Source: Microvirga flavescens
GTDB lineage: Bacteria; Pseudomonadota; Alphaproteobacteria; Rhizobiales; Beijerinckiaceae
NCBI RefSeq assembly: GCF_003290125.1
Contig: NZ_QMKH01000002.1
Span: 1-64,000 of the forward strand
DNA length: 64,000 nt
Direction of reading: 5' to 3'
The notes under the pieces were generated by a model that saw only the letters and a program-made list of their open reading frames with translations, was not told the origin of the DNA and did not search any database. This document shows positions 54,337 through 62,500 of this stretch, in pieces. The translations under genes and the position numbers were made by a program. Each line of letters begins with the position of its first letter. Positions within the stretch are counted from its first letter, which is position 1.

Positions 54337-54846
54337 ATGACGACACCCACCCGTGCCGAGCGCCGTCTTCTGAGTGACGATGAATACGAACTGGTAGCGC
54401 AAACGCACCACCCGGCCCTTACCATGATCGAGACGCCGGAACTGTCGCGCCTGACATCGCTTATTCGCGAACGGCGCGACCGCGCAAAGGACATCGCCAA
54501 CAAGCAACGCCGCGAGGTTCGTGGCAAAGGTCGTGCGAACACGAACTTCGCCGCAAAGGATCTCGGCAACCGCCGCAAGGCGGGTGTGTTGGGCGAAGCC
54601 TTGTCGCGGTTGAACAAGGAACGTTCGCGGCGCAATGCAAGGGCGCGCCTGAGCGAGAATGCGCACAAGGCGCTGGAGCTCAAACGAGACTCCGCTTCCC
54701 AGAAACGCCCTGCACCGGGACGGACAGCCGGAAAAGGCATGGCCTCCAGTGAGAACCCGAAAGCCGAGCGCATCGGGAGCGAGATGCACGCCGGACGGAT
54801 CTCGCAAGCTGGGAAGACGGCGCAGGCCAAACGGGATAGCAAGTAG
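54337..54846 (+). CDS. Basic hypothetical protein downstream of aspT
   Basis: The protein has 169 residues. The first half (to about 110) is helical and rich in Arg, Lys and Glu, with LIRERRDRAKDIANKQRREVRGKGRA-like charge clusters. The rest is low-complexity and basic (Lys, Ala, Ser). Such composition suggests nucleic-acid binding, but no domain is recognised. It starts 19 bases after aspT with GAGGAGAGG upstream and is probably the third gene of that operon; a clear hairpin terminator follows. Confidence 0.7.
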   Translation: MTTPTRAERRLLSDDEYELVAQTHHPALTMIETPELSRLTSLIRERRDRAKDIANKQRREVRGKGRANTNFAAKDLGNRRKAGVLGEALSRLNKERSRRNARARLSENAHKALELKRDSASQKRPAPGRTAGKGMASSENPKAERIGSEMHAGRISQAGKTAQAKRDSK

Positions 54847-54852
54847 GACAAG

Positions 54853-54878
54853 GGCGCGCGTTGCTTGGAACGCGCGCC
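54853..54878 (+). terminator. Terminator after the aspDT operon
   Basis: GGCGCGCGTT and AACGCGCGCC form a perfect 10-bp stem with a GCTTGG loop, directly after the stop of the third gene. CCTTT follows; the T-run is short. Confidence 0.75.
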
Positions 54879-54958
54879 AGCCTTTCCCGTTGGCATGACG
54901 CATCACGGGAGCATGGTCCGAAACGAAGGATCATGGCCCGAAGATCGGAGGATCCGCC

Positions 54959-55204
54959 ATGCTCACGAAAACCGATCTGGATGGGCCGGCCAGCCTCCAG
55001 TACGAACCGGTCGGCGGGAAAGTGGATGAAGCCCGCCTCGATTGGGAACACGCGCAAAACTTCACGTCGCTTCGCGAGGCCGTTCACTGGGCCATGACAC
55101 AGGAGGCCCCAGCCGGGCAACACGCGGTCATCCGCACGTCGTCAGGAATGATCCTCAATCCCGACATGCTGGAAGGGATATGGTCGAGTCTGCAGGGGCC
55201 GTGA
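54959..55204 (+). CDS. Small hypothetical protein
   Basis: The protein has 81 residues with no signal, membrane segment or recognised domain. It contains LREAVHWAMTQEAP and a C-terminal PDMLEGIWSSLQG. A good GGAGG lies 8 bases before the ATG, which supports translation. The ATG is inside the right arm of an 8-bp inverted repeat (GAGCATGG 54909-54916, CCATGCTC 54957-54964), and CATGG-CCGAA units repeat in the leader. Confidence 0.6.
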   Translation: MLTKTDLDGPASLQYEPVGGKVDEARLDWEHAQNFTSLREAVHWAMTQEAPAGQHAVIRTSSGMILNPDMLEGIWSSLQGP

Positions 55205-55496
55205 CCTCAATCGCGTTATATGAAGAAGCCGAGGTCGGCGCCATCGTCGAGATGAGCGAACAGATGGCGCCCCACTATCAAGGGACGTGAACAAGCGCCG
55301 TCTCGCCATCAACGCAATGAAGAAGCTCGAGACTGGATGGGAGAGCACCCGAAAGCAACTGCTTGGAGGCACCGTCCATCGTCTGGTGAAGAACGCTTGA
55401 TGAACGGAGTTTGGCAACCGTCGCGATATTTTGGCAACCGTCTCCGTATTGGAAACCCCTTATATCTGCCTAATTATCGATTTCATTGAAGATAAG
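55205..55496. other. Gene-poor stretch beside tRNA-Lys
   Basis: Only short frames exist here (about 30 and 37 codons, for example GTG 55287 to TGA 55400, beginning NKRRLAINAMKKL). They lack ribosome-binding sites and may be remnants. The stretch ends with direct repeats and the 3' end of the tRNA gene, the usual place for integrated elements. No integrase or att duplication is visible. Confidence 0.45.
55410..55442 (+). repeat. Two direct repeats of TTTGGCAACCGTC
   Basis: The 13-mer occurs at 55410-55422 and 55430-55442, exactly 20 bases apart, and the bases between are partly conserved too (C.C..TAT). They lie about 55 bases from the tRNA-Lys 3' end. Function is unknown; a protein-binding array or the trace of a mobile element are both possible. 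Confidence 0.6.
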
Positions 55497-55572
<76 letters not shown>

Positions 55573-55686
55573 ACTTACTTCTAAGTGTCTGGTGAAAGAC
55601 ACTTTATTTCTCTCGGCGGCTTGGTTTCCGCTGAGGTGGCGTGCGTGTAACAAACCGCACGGCCCCTGTCTACCCTTTTATTGGCC

Positions 55687-56544
55687 TCATGCCGCCGATT
55701 TTGGTTTTGTCCGGTGATAGCTGCCATCGCCCTTCGTCAGAACCTTGTCTACCGGCTGAAGATCGCCCGGTTCGATATCGGCTTCGGCCTCAAGTTCCTG
55801 CCAGAGCAGGATAAGCCGGTCGAGGTCGAGGGACGGCCATGCTTCGACACCGTCGAGGACGAAATAGGTCTCCTGGAAGTCGTCGATTCGATAGAGCGTG
55901 CGCATCACCCGCGCGAGATCGAAGGCGACCCGGTTGGGGGACGGGCTCTCCAGCGCGAAGACCGTCTCGGAGGGCGAGGACGCGATGCCCGCCCCGACGA
56001 TCCTCAAGCCTTGCGGCGTTTGGGCGAGGCCGAACTCCACCGTGTACCAGTAAAGCCGTGCGAGGCGCTTCAAGGCCCCCTTCTCGGCGGCGACGAGGCC
56101 CGCCTTGCCATAGGCCTCGAGGTAGTCGGCATAAAGCGGCTGCATGATGAGCGGCACATGGCCGAATACGTCGTGGAAGACGTCGGGCTCCTCGATGTAG
56201 TCGATCTGTTCGGGCTTGCGGATCCAGAAGCCCGCCGGAAACTTGCGGTCGGCCAAGAGGCGGAAGAACGCGAGATCCGGAATGAGACCGGGCACGGCGA
56301 CGACTTCCCAGTCAGTGGCGGCCCTGAGGCGCTGGTTCATCACCCTGAAATCGGGGATGCCCTCCTCCCCGATGCCGAGCCGGTCGAGCCCTTCCAGAAA
56401 CGCATCGACCACCCGGCCTTGCAGGATCTCCCGCTGGCGCTTCGCAAGCGTGCGCCAGGTGGCGTGATCCGTTGGCGTGTAGTTCTCGAAACCTTGATCG
56501 ACGAGATAATCGCGTGGGTCGTCGCTACCGGTCGCGGCATTCAT
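55687..56544 (-). CDS. phhA: Phenylalanine 4-monooxygenase
   Basis: The protein has 285 residues, the usual length of monomeric bacterial phenylalanine hydroxylase without a regulatory ACT domain. Iron ligands are the two histidines of HDVFGHVPL and the glutamate in WYTVEFGL. It converts phenylalanine to tyrosine with tetrahydropterin. Divergent from an Lrp-type regulator, a common pairing for amino-acid catabolic genes. No tyrosine-degradation gene is adjacent. Confidence 0.95.
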   Translation of the reverse strand: MNAATGSDDPRDYLVDQGFENYTPTDHATWRTLAKRQREILQGRVVDAFLEGLDRLGIGEEGIPDFRVMNQRLRAATDWEVVAVPGLIPDLAFFRLLADRKFPAGFWIRKPEQIDYIEEPDVFHDVFGHVPLIMQPLYADYLEAYGKAGLVAAEKGALKRLARLYWYTVEFGLAQTPQGLRIVGAGIASSPSETVFALESPSPNRVAFDLARVMRTLYRIDDFQETYFVLDGVEAWPSLDLDRLILLWQELEAEADIEPGDLQPVDKVLTKGDGSYHRTKPKSAA

Positions 56545-56627
56545 GGCGTCCCTCCGTCATTGTCGAGAGAGAATATCACCCACGCGAGGGCAGAATGCGC
56601 CGAGTTGACCCGCAGGAGCCGCGAACT

Positions 56628-56644
56628 AGGTCACTTCATGACCT
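56628..56644. promoter_or_regulatory. Palindromic operator candidate between phhA and lrp
   Basis: AGGTCA-CTTCA-TGACCT, a perfect 6-5-6 inverted repeat, centred 27 bases upstream of the lrp ATG and about 90 bases from phhA. The location in a short divergent region fits a binding site of the Lrp-type protein controlling both genes. Confidence 0.5.
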
Positions 56645-56662
56645 CATTGCGGATCAACGAGC

Positions 56663-57142
56663 ATGACAAGGAAACGACCCCTCACCCCATCGGACCGGCG
56701 CATTCTTCGCGTGGTGCAAGGCGACGGGCGCATCACAAACGCGGCCCTGGCCGAGAAGGTGGGACTTGCCGCCTCACCGTGCCTGAGGCGGTTGAAGGCG
56801 CTGGAGGAGGACGGCGTGATCGAGGGCTATCGCGCGCTCGTCAACCGCAAGGCCCTCGGCTTCGAGGTCGAGGCCTTCGTTTTCGTCAAGCTGGAACAGT
56901 CCGAACCCGGATGGCGCACGCGCCTCGTGGAGCGCCTCAAGAGCTACGAGGAGGTCATCGCCTGCTATGCCCTGACGGGAGAGATCGATCTTCTGGTCCA
57001 TGCTGTCGCCGAGGATATCGAAAGCCTCGGCGAGTTCACCATGAACCGCCTGCTCCCCCTGCCGGGCGTGGCGGATGTGCGGTCGAGCTTCGTGCTCTCG
57101 ACCGTTAAGCCGCCAGGCGCCCTGCCGGTGCCGGAAGCGTGA
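56663..57142 (+). CDS. Lrp/AsnC family transcriptional regulator
   Basis: The protein has 159 residues. An N-terminal helix-turn-helix at about 10-55 (LTPSDRRILRVVQGDGRITN, then LAEKVGLAASPCLRRLKALE) is followed by an AsnC ligand-binding domain (VFVKLEQSEPGWRT, then EVIACYALTGEIDLLVHAVA). Such proteins are octamers or dimers of dimers that respond to an amino acid. Position beside phhA suggests phenylalanine or tyrosine as the effector and phhA as a target. Confidence 0.92.
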   Translation: MTRKRPLTPSDRRILRVVQGDGRITNAALAEKVGLAASPCLRRLKALEEDGVIEGYRALVNRKALGFEVEAFVFVKLEQSEPGWRTRLVERLKSYEEVIACYALTGEIDLLVHAVAEDIESLGEFTMNRLLPLPGVADVRSSFVLSTVKPPGALPVPEA

Positions 57143-57155
57143 TGGTTCCCGCCGC

Positions 57156-58706
57156 TTACTCCGCCGCGTGCTGCGCGTGCAGGCGTGCGCCTCGGCTCAT
57201 GAGCTTGTTGAGCGCACCGAGATAGGCCTGCGCGGAAGCAACCAGCGTATCCGGATCGGCAGCGCGGGAGGTCACGCTGCGCCCATCGGCGGCGAGCCGC
57301 ACGGATACCTCGGCCTGCGCATCCGTTCCTTCGGTCACCGCATGGACCTGATAGAGCTCCAGCACGGCCTCGTGCGGCACCAGCGCCTTGATGGCGTTGA
57401 AGGTAGCGTCCACCGGGCCATTGCCCTCCTGCTCCTCGATCACCGTGTTGCCGTCCACCTGCAGGCGCATGGTAGCGCGCTGCGGGCCGCGCGTGCCGGC
57501 GACGATGGAGAGCGAGACCAGCTTGATGCGGTCATGCGCGGTGGCGATGTTCTGATCGACCAGCGCCTCGATGTCCTCGTCGTAGACGTGCTTCTTGCGG
57601 TCGGCCAGATCCTTGAAGCGTTCGAATGCATCCTGGAACTGGTTATCGGAGAGGTTGTAGCCCAGCTCTTCCAACTTGTTGCGGAAAGCCGCGCGGCCCG
57701 AGTGCTTGCCCATGACGAGGGATGTCTTGGACACGCCGACGCTCTCCGGCGTCATGATCTCGTAGGTCTGCGCATTCTTCAGCATGCCGTCCTGGTGGAT
57801 GCCGCTTTCATGCGCGAAGGCGTTCCGGCCCACGATGGCCTTGTTGTACTGCACCGGGAACGAGGTGGCGGCAGAAGCGAGCTTCGAGGCGCGCGTCAGC
57901 ATGGCCGCCTCGATGCCCGTCTCGTAGGGCAACACATCGCCACGCGTCTTGATCGCCATCACGATCTCTTCCAGCGCCGCATTGCCTGCACGCTCCCCGA
58001 TACCGTTGAGCGTGCATTCGATCTGGCGCGCACCGCCTTCCAATGCCGCGAGCGAATTCGCGACCGCGAGGCCGAGATCGTTGTGGCAATGGGCGGAGAA
58101 GATCGCCTTGTCCGCATTCGGCACGCGCTCGCGCACGGCCTTGAACATGTCGCGATACTCGTCCGGCGTCGCATAGCCCACGGTGTCGGGCAGGTTGATG
58201 GTGGTGGCTCCCGCCTTGATGGCGGCATCCACGCATCGGCACAGGTATTCGATGGGCGTGCGCGTGGCATCCATCGCCGACCACTCGATGTCATCGACGA
58301 GGTTGCGGGCCTGGGTCACGGTCTTGATAATGATTTCCAGAACCTCTTCCTCGGTCTTGCGCATCTGATGCGCCAGATGGATCGGTGAGGTAGAGACAAA
58401 AGTATGGATGCGCGGGCGCGCCGCATGGCGCACAGCCTCACCGGCGCGCGCGATGTCGGCCGTGATGGCGCGGGCAAGACCGGCGACGGTCGAATTCTTG
58501 ATGCGCTGAGCGATCAAGGACACCGCCTCGAAGTCGCCATTGGAGGCAATGGGGAAACCCGCCTCGATGATGTCGACGCCCATGGTGTCGAGCAGATCGG
58601 CGACCGCGAGCTTTTCTTCCAGCGTCATGGTCGCGCCAGGGCATTGCTCGCCGTCGCGCAAGGTGGTGTCGAAGATCAGGACGCGGTCTTTGGCGGAAAC
58701 GGACAT
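57156..58706 (-). CDS. leuA: 2-isopropylmalate synthase
   Basis: The protein has 516 residues. The TIM-barrel domain has FDTTLRDGEQCPG with the metal ligand Asp, HCHNDLG and NGIGERAGN. The C-terminal regulatory region (about 390-500) is the leucine feedback domain (VSLSIVAGTRGPQRATM, then GNGPVDATFNAIKAL). It commits 2-oxoisovalerate to leucine synthesis. Its transcript begins with a leucine-rich leader peptide and an attenuator. ATG 58706 follows GAGAAGG. Confidence 0.96.
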   Translation of the reverse strand: MSVSAKDRVLIFDTTLRDGEQCPGATMTLEEKLAVADLLDTMGVDIIEAGFPIASNGDFEAVSLIAQRIKNSTVAGLARAITADIARAGEAVRHAARPRIHTFVSTSPIHLAHQMRKTEEEVLEIIIKTVTQARNLVDDIEWSAMDATRTPIEYLCRCVDAAIKAGATTINLPDTVGYATPDEYRDMFKAVRERVPNADKAIFSAHCHNDLGLAVANSLAALEGGARQIECTLNGIGERAGNAALEEIVMAIKTRGDVLPYETGIEAAMLTRASKLASAATSFPVQYNKAIVGRNAFAHESGIHQDGMLKNAQTYEIMTPESVGVSKTSLVMGKHSGRAAFRNKLEELGYNLSDNQFQDAFERFKDLADRKKHVYDEDIEALVDQNIATAHDRIKLVSLSIVAGTRGPQRATMRLQVDGNTVIEEQEGNGPVDATFNAIKALVPHEAVLELYQVHAVTEGTDAQAEVSVRLAADGRSVTSRAADPDTLVASAQAYLGALNKLMSRGARLHAQHAAE

Positions 58707-58718
58707 ATTTTAAGCCTT

Positions 58719-58814
58719 CTCAGGGGGCGCTCACAAAAAAAGCGCTCAAGTGGTTTCGATGTCTTTTCGAACCCCTGAGAGCCCAGGCACATTCGCCCAG
58801 CCGACCCTCAGGGG
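58719..58814 (-). promoter_or_regulatory. leuA attenuator (mutually exclusive hairpins)
   Basis: In the minus-strand transcript, CCCCTGAG (58814-58807, containing the leader stop) can pair with CTCAGGGG (58779-58772). The latter also belongs to a longer terminator stem (58784-58742), in which CTCA pairs with TGAG and GGTTCGA with TCGAAACC (one bulge). T7 (58741-58735) follows that stem. A second CCCCTGAG (58726-58719) lies next to the leuA ribosome-binding site and could also capture CTCAGGGG. Ribosome stalling on leucine codons would favour the antiterminator. Confidence 0.72.
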
Positions 58815-58903
58815 CGACTAAGGAGAAGAAGGCCAAGGAGGCGCGCGCGACCGGCCGCGGAAGCGGCAAGGGTCGTCAGGGCGCTGGTGGAGCCGATGAA
58901 CAT
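58808..58903 (-). CDS. leuL: Leucine-rich leader peptide of leuA
   Basis: The reading frame encodes 31 residues; the C-terminal part is RLLGLLLLSRP, with eight leucine codons in the whole peptide and six within the last ten residues. AGGAGG at 58920-58915 precedes the ATG by 11 bases. The stop codon lies inside the first arm of the antiterminator. It has no other likely function than control of leuA by translation. Confidence 0.78.
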   Translation of the reverse strand: MFIGSTSALTTLAASAAGRARLLGLLLLSRP

Positions 58904-59082
58904 CGCGGCCCGTTCCTCCTGGGAAGCGTCACCTTCAAAGCGACGCGATATCCGCTTTTATCGACCACCAGCCCGCCTGGCAAGCCGCATTGCAGATATG
59001 ATGAGCTTGGCGGGACTTGAAAACCGCCTCGCCCAGCTCAAGCTAGGCCATGAGCGGGACATGTCCAACGAGGGGGATTTTC

Positions 59083-59382
59083 ATGAGGAACGGTCTTTGC
59101 GCGCTGCCTGCGGCTCTTGCGGCTTTGATCCTGTCCGCCTGCACCCAGACTGGCGCGTCCGCCCCGCCCTCACCCGTCAACGCAGCGACAGGCTGCCAGG
59201 CCGAGATCGAAGAGTATCGGGCGATCATGGAGAACGATCGCCGGATGGGCCACGTCAATGCCTCGGTTTACAACCGCGTCGAGGCAGACATCGGCAAGGC
59301 CTCAGCGGCCTGCGCCGCCGGGCGCGATGCTGAGGCGCGCCGCATGATCAGCGCCACCAAGTCCCGCTACGGCTACCGCTAA
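59083..59382 (+). CDS. Small lipoprotein of unknown function
   Basis: The protein has 99 residues. The signal peptide ends in the lipobox LSAC (Cys about 20), followed by a Pro/Ala-rich linker and an alpha-helical domain (CQAEIEEYRAIMENDRRMG, then VEADIGKASAACAAGRDAEA). It includes two cysteines that could pair. GAGGGG lies upstream. No family is recognised. Its stop overlaps that of the convergent Nudix gene by four bases. Confidence 0.72.
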   Translation: MRNGLCALPAALAALILSACTQTGASAPPSPVNAATGCQAEIEEYRAIMENDRRMGHVNASVYNRVEADIGKASAACAAGRDAEARRMISATKSRYGYR

Positions 59383-60083
59383 GAAAAGCGCCACGCGAAG
59401 AACGTTTGCAGCCATTGCGGCATCGTCTTCGGATCGATGTCGGCAGGACCGCGAACGATCCTGACATCGGAGAGCTCGGGCTCCTCCTGCCGGACGATGT
59501 TCGCGCGGATCCGTTCGGCAAGAGCGTCAGCAGGCTCCGGCACGACGACCTGCCGGACCAGCGCCACCGCAGGCCAGCGGCGAACGACGATCCAGTCGTC
59601 GGACACGGCGTAGCCCGTCGCCAGCCCGGTTTCTTCTTCGAGTTCGCGAGTAAGGCTTGTCGCGAGATCGACCGTGCCATCTGGCAGAACGTCCGAGCGG
59701 TCCGGCGTCCCGGCGGCGAAATAAACCCGCCCGGCATTCGCCGTATGATCGGCCATGACGCCGCAGATGAAGCCACCGTCAGAGCCCTGCAAAGCCCCCA
59801 CGGCAAAGCCGTTGGCGACGCCGGTGTCACGGTCGGGCAAATCGAGCCAGCCGACAAAATCGGAATAGTCCATCTCCGAATAGACCATGCGGCACTTGTC
59901 CGCGTTCAGCTCCATCTCGCGCAGGGCCAGAACGCGGCCATTGAACATCTTCGGCTTGAGTGCCTTGCGGCGCTGCCAGTTGGCTGCGATGCGCTCCCGG
60001 TTCGCCACGGCCCAAGGCCATTCCCGCTCTTCCACCCGCGCCTCCACGCTGGCGGCGTGAGTGATGAGGATTTCCTGATTCAT
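59379..60083 (-). CDS. Nudix hydrolase
   Basis: A protein of 234 residues. The Nudix box reads TRELEEETGL with the first glutamate position less conserved. The large N-terminal part before the box (about 110 residues) is typical of Nudix enzymes with an additional recognition domain. Its ATG overlaps the phzF-like stop as ATGA, so the two are translationally coupled. Substrate unknown. Confidence 0.8.
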   Translation of the reverse strand: MNQEILITHAASVEARVEEREWPWAVANRERIAANWQRRKALKPKMFNGRVLALREMELNADKCRMVYSEMDYSDFVGWLDLPDRDTGVANGFAVGALQGSDGGFICGVMADHTANAGRVYFAAGTPDRSDVLPDGTVDLATSLTRELEEETGLATGYAVSDDWIVVRRWPAVALVRQVVVPEPADALAERIRANIVRQEEPELSDVRIVRGPADIDPKTMPQWLQTFFAWRFS

Positions 60084-60985
60084 AGGAGAAGTTCGCCCCG
60101 GCTCACCACAACGGCGCCACCGCCGATCTCGGCGGAGACGAGAGCGCCCTTCTCGATGGTGAGCTGCAGCGCGATCTGACTCGGACGCCCCATCTCGAAG
60201 CCCTGTTCGATGAGGACGTTGTGCTCGCCGTCGCCCAACGGCTCGCATTGCATCAACGCGCCGGCGAAGGCGGCTGCGGCGCTACCCGTCGCGGGGTCTT
60301 CGCCGATGCCCATGCCAGGGCCGAACATGCGCGCCCGGAAAGCAAGACCCGTCGCCGTTGCGGCGCGCGTGTAGACATAGGCCGCCGGATGGTCGCTGTC
60401 GCCGAACACCTTGTCGAAGGCTTCTCCCTGCGGCCTGGCGCGTGCAAGAGCATCGAGCGAGGAAACGGGGATGAGATCGTAAGCGACGCCCGCCGAATGA
60501 CGGCTCGGCACATGGCGGTCAAACCCGATCTCCGCTGGATCGAGCCCGAGGGCCCACGCGCACTGGGACGCTTCCTTGCCATCGCCCCACACGGCGGGAA
60601 GTCGCGGCAGGCGAAAGCGCGCGTATCCCTTGCGGCTCGTCTCCACTTCCGCGACGCAAGGCACGATGCCGACCTTCTCCTTCAGGCCGAAAGCGAGAGC
60701 GCCGGCCTCGCCCTTCCTGTCGAGCACCGCCAGAAGCACTGCCGTGCCGACCGTCGGATGGCCTGCGAAAGGCAATTCACGCGCGGGCGTGAAAATGCGG
60801 ATATCCGCACGTTGGCGCGGGTCCTGCGGGCGGAAGACGAACACCGTTTCGGAGAGATTGAACTCCCGCGCGATCGCCTGCATCCGGCCATCATCGAGCC
60901 CTTCGGCATCGAGAACGACGGCAAGCGGGTTGCCCGCGAGTTGCGTGTCCGTGAAAACATCGAGCGTGTAGAGGGGATAGGACAT
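60080..60985 (-). CDS. PhzF family isomerase-like protein
   Basis: The protein has 301 residues. It begins YPLYTLDVFTDTQLAGNPLAVV, which contains the conserved F-x-G-N-P-(L/A)-A start, and carries FTPARELPFAGHPTVGTA and EDPATGSAAAAF. These are the PhzF/diaminopimelate-epimerase fold motifs, including the acidic residue at FNLSETVF. Middle gene of a three-gene operon after pdxY. No phenazine genes are present, so a role in phenazine synthesis is unlikely. Confidence 0.88.
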   Translation of the reverse strand: MSYPLYTLDVFTDTQLAGNPLAVVLDAEGLDDGRMQAIAREFNLSETVFVFRPQDPRQRADIRIFTPARELPFAGHPTVGTAVLLAVLDRKGEAGALAFGLKEKVGIVPCVAEVETSRKGYARFRLPRLPAVWGDGKEASQCAWALGLDPAEIGFDRHVPSRHSAGVAYDLIPVSSLDALARARPQGEAFDKVFGDSDHPAAYVYTRAATATGLAFRARMFGPGMGIGEDPATGSAAAAFAGALMQCEPLGDGEHNVLIEQGFEMGRPSQIALQLTIEKGALVSAEIGGGAVVVSRGELLL

Positions 60986-60989
60986 GAGG

Positions 60990-61838
60990 TCAGATCTCTT
61001 CGACGGAAAAACGGTAGGTCGGCGACACGAATTCATCCTGCGCCGCAACGGTGAGGATTTCGCGTGAGCCAGCCTCCTCGGTGCGCTTCAACAAGCCGTA
61101 GATCGAAGATGCCGCCTCTACAAGCGCCAACGCGGCAGAGCGCGTGCGCGCGTAGTGCACGAAGAAGAGCGCCGCAATCGCATCCCCCGCGCCATTCACG
61201 TTGACCGAGAGCCTCGGCGTCCGGATGGCCCAGAAGCGCCCGCCTTCGCCGACGACGAGATCCACGGAATCGCTCGGCGTCACATCGGTCTCGACCGACG
61301 TGACGAGAATGACCTTCGGGCCGATGTTCTGAACGGCGAGGATCGCTTTTTTCAGAGCCGCGACAGTGTTCGTCTCGATGCCGGAGAGATAATCGATCTC
61401 GAACTGGTTCGGCGTGATGATGTCGGCGGCAGGAACCGCCTGATCGCGCATGAATTCCGGAATGCCCGGACGCACGAAGATGCCTCGCCCCACATCGCCG
61501 ATCACCGGATCGCAGCAATAGAGCATGTCGGGATTGGCCTCGCGCACCCGCGCGACCGTGCCGAGGATGGCGTTGCCGATATCGGCGGAGCCCATGTAGC
61601 CGGAGAGTACGCCATCGCAACGGGGTAGAACGCCGCGCTCGGCGATGCCTTCCACAAGATCCTCGATGGCGGGACCGTCAAAGACCCGCCCCTTCCAGGA
61701 GCCGTAACCGGTGTGGTTCGAAAACTGCACCGTGTGGATCGGCCAGACCTCGACTCCCAGGCGCTGCATGGGAAAGACCGCCGACGCATTGCCCACATGA
61801 CCATAGGCGACATGCGATTGAATGGAGAGAATGTTCAT
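60990..61838 (-). CDS. pdxY: Pyridoxal kinase PdxY
   Basis: The protein has 282 residues. It is a ribokinase-like kinase: MNILSIQSHVAYGHVGN is the pyridoxal-binding start, VWPIHTVQFSNHTGYG is diagnostic, and the catalytic loop is NVNGAGDAIAALF. It phosphorylates pyridoxal in B6 salvage. ATG 61838 matches the E. coli PdxY start; the open frame extends 31 codons upstream without similarity. First gene of the pdxY-phzF-Nudix operon. Confidence 0.92.
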   Translation of the reverse strand: MNILSIQSHVAYGHVGNASAVFPMQRLGVEVWPIHTVQFSNHTGYGSWKGRVFDGPAIEDLVEGIAERGVLPRCDGVLSGYMGSADIGNAILGTVARVREANPDMLYCCDPVIGDVGRGIFVRPGIPEFMRDQAVPAADIITPNQFEIDYLSGIETNTVAALKKAILAVQNIGPKVILVTSVETDVTPSDSVDLVVGEGGRFWAIRTPRLSVNVNGAGDAIAALFFVHYARTRSAALALVEAASSIYGLLKRTEEAGSREILTVAAQDEFVSPTYRFSVEEI

Positions 61839-61901
61839 TGCCGATGCCCCGTAGAAGGCTTCCGGGTTAACGCATTCAAGGTCCTGCATCAAATTGCGCA
61901 A

Positions 61902-61920
61902 TGTGATCTGATCGATCACA
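61902..61920. promoter_or_regulatory. Inverted repeat between pdxY and dedA
   Basis: TGTGATC-TGATC-GATCACA, a perfect 7-5-7 inverted repeat, 64 bases upstream of the pdxY start and 56 before the DedA start. The spacing is three bases longer than a CRP/FNR site (TGTGA-N6-TCACA), so a GntR-type or other dimeric regulator is more likely. Confidence 0.5.
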
Positions 61921-61975
61921 GAATATGACAAAACCGCCTATCGCTCCTGTTCGACACGCCGGATCACCGACCCCG

Positions 61976-62500
61976 ATGGACATCGAAACCCTCAAGACCG
62001 CCTTCGTCGCGTTCGTTCGCGCCAATCAGGACTATGCGCCGTTCGTCGTCGGGCTTCTGACATTCGGCGAGTCGCTGGTTTTTCTCTCCCTGCTGCTGCC
62101 GGCAACCGCGATCCTCGTCGCTATCGGGTTCATGCTGCCCGCAACGGATATTCCCTTTTGGCACGTCTGGCTGGGCGCAGCGCTCGGTGCGGGCGCGGGC
62201 GACTGGCTTTCCTTCGCTGTCGGCCAGCGCTTCAAGACTGCCGCTTATGGGCTCTGGCCGCTTTCGCGCAACCCGCATCTCGTCACTCGCGGCGAGCGCT
62301 TCTTTCTTCGCTTCGGCGCGTGGGCCGTCTTCATCGGCCGGTTCTTCGGCCCTGCCCGCGCAGTCATCCCGCTGATCGCCGGCGTCTTCCTCATGCCGCC
62401 CGTGCTCTTCCAGGCCGCGAACTGGGCGTCCTCGTTCGTCTGGGCCTTCCTTCTTCTCGCGCCGGGCATGGGCTTGATGGAGATCATCAGCCGCTGGTGA
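61976..62500 (+). CDS. DedA family membrane protein
   Basis: The protein has 174 residues and four to five membrane segments. Family marks are FGESLVFLSLLLPATAIL, GAALGAGAGDWLSFAVGQRF and FIGRFFGPARAVIPLIAG (the conserved F/G-x-R-F/P-xR motif). DedA proteins recycle undecaprenyl phosphate or phospholipid head groups and affect membrane integrity. ATG 61976 was chosen; 61925 is an alternative. Confidence 0.9.
   Translation: MDIETLKTAFVAFVRANQDYAPFVVGLLTFGESLVFLSLLLPATAILVAIGFMLPATDIPFWHVWLGAALGAGAGDWLSFAVGQRFKTAAYGLWPLSRNPHLVTRGERFFLRFGAWAVFIGRFFGPARAVIPLIAGVFLMPPVLFQAANWASSFVWAFLLLAPGMGLMEIISRW

Noticed and set aside
60080-60985. Phenazine biosynthesis gene.
   Set aside because: PhzF-family proteins are common outside phenazine pathways, and no other phz gene is present.
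61902-61920. CRP/FNR site reading of TGTGATC...GATCACA.
   Set aside because: The half-sites are nine bases apart instead of six, so the assignment to CRP/FNR does not hold.
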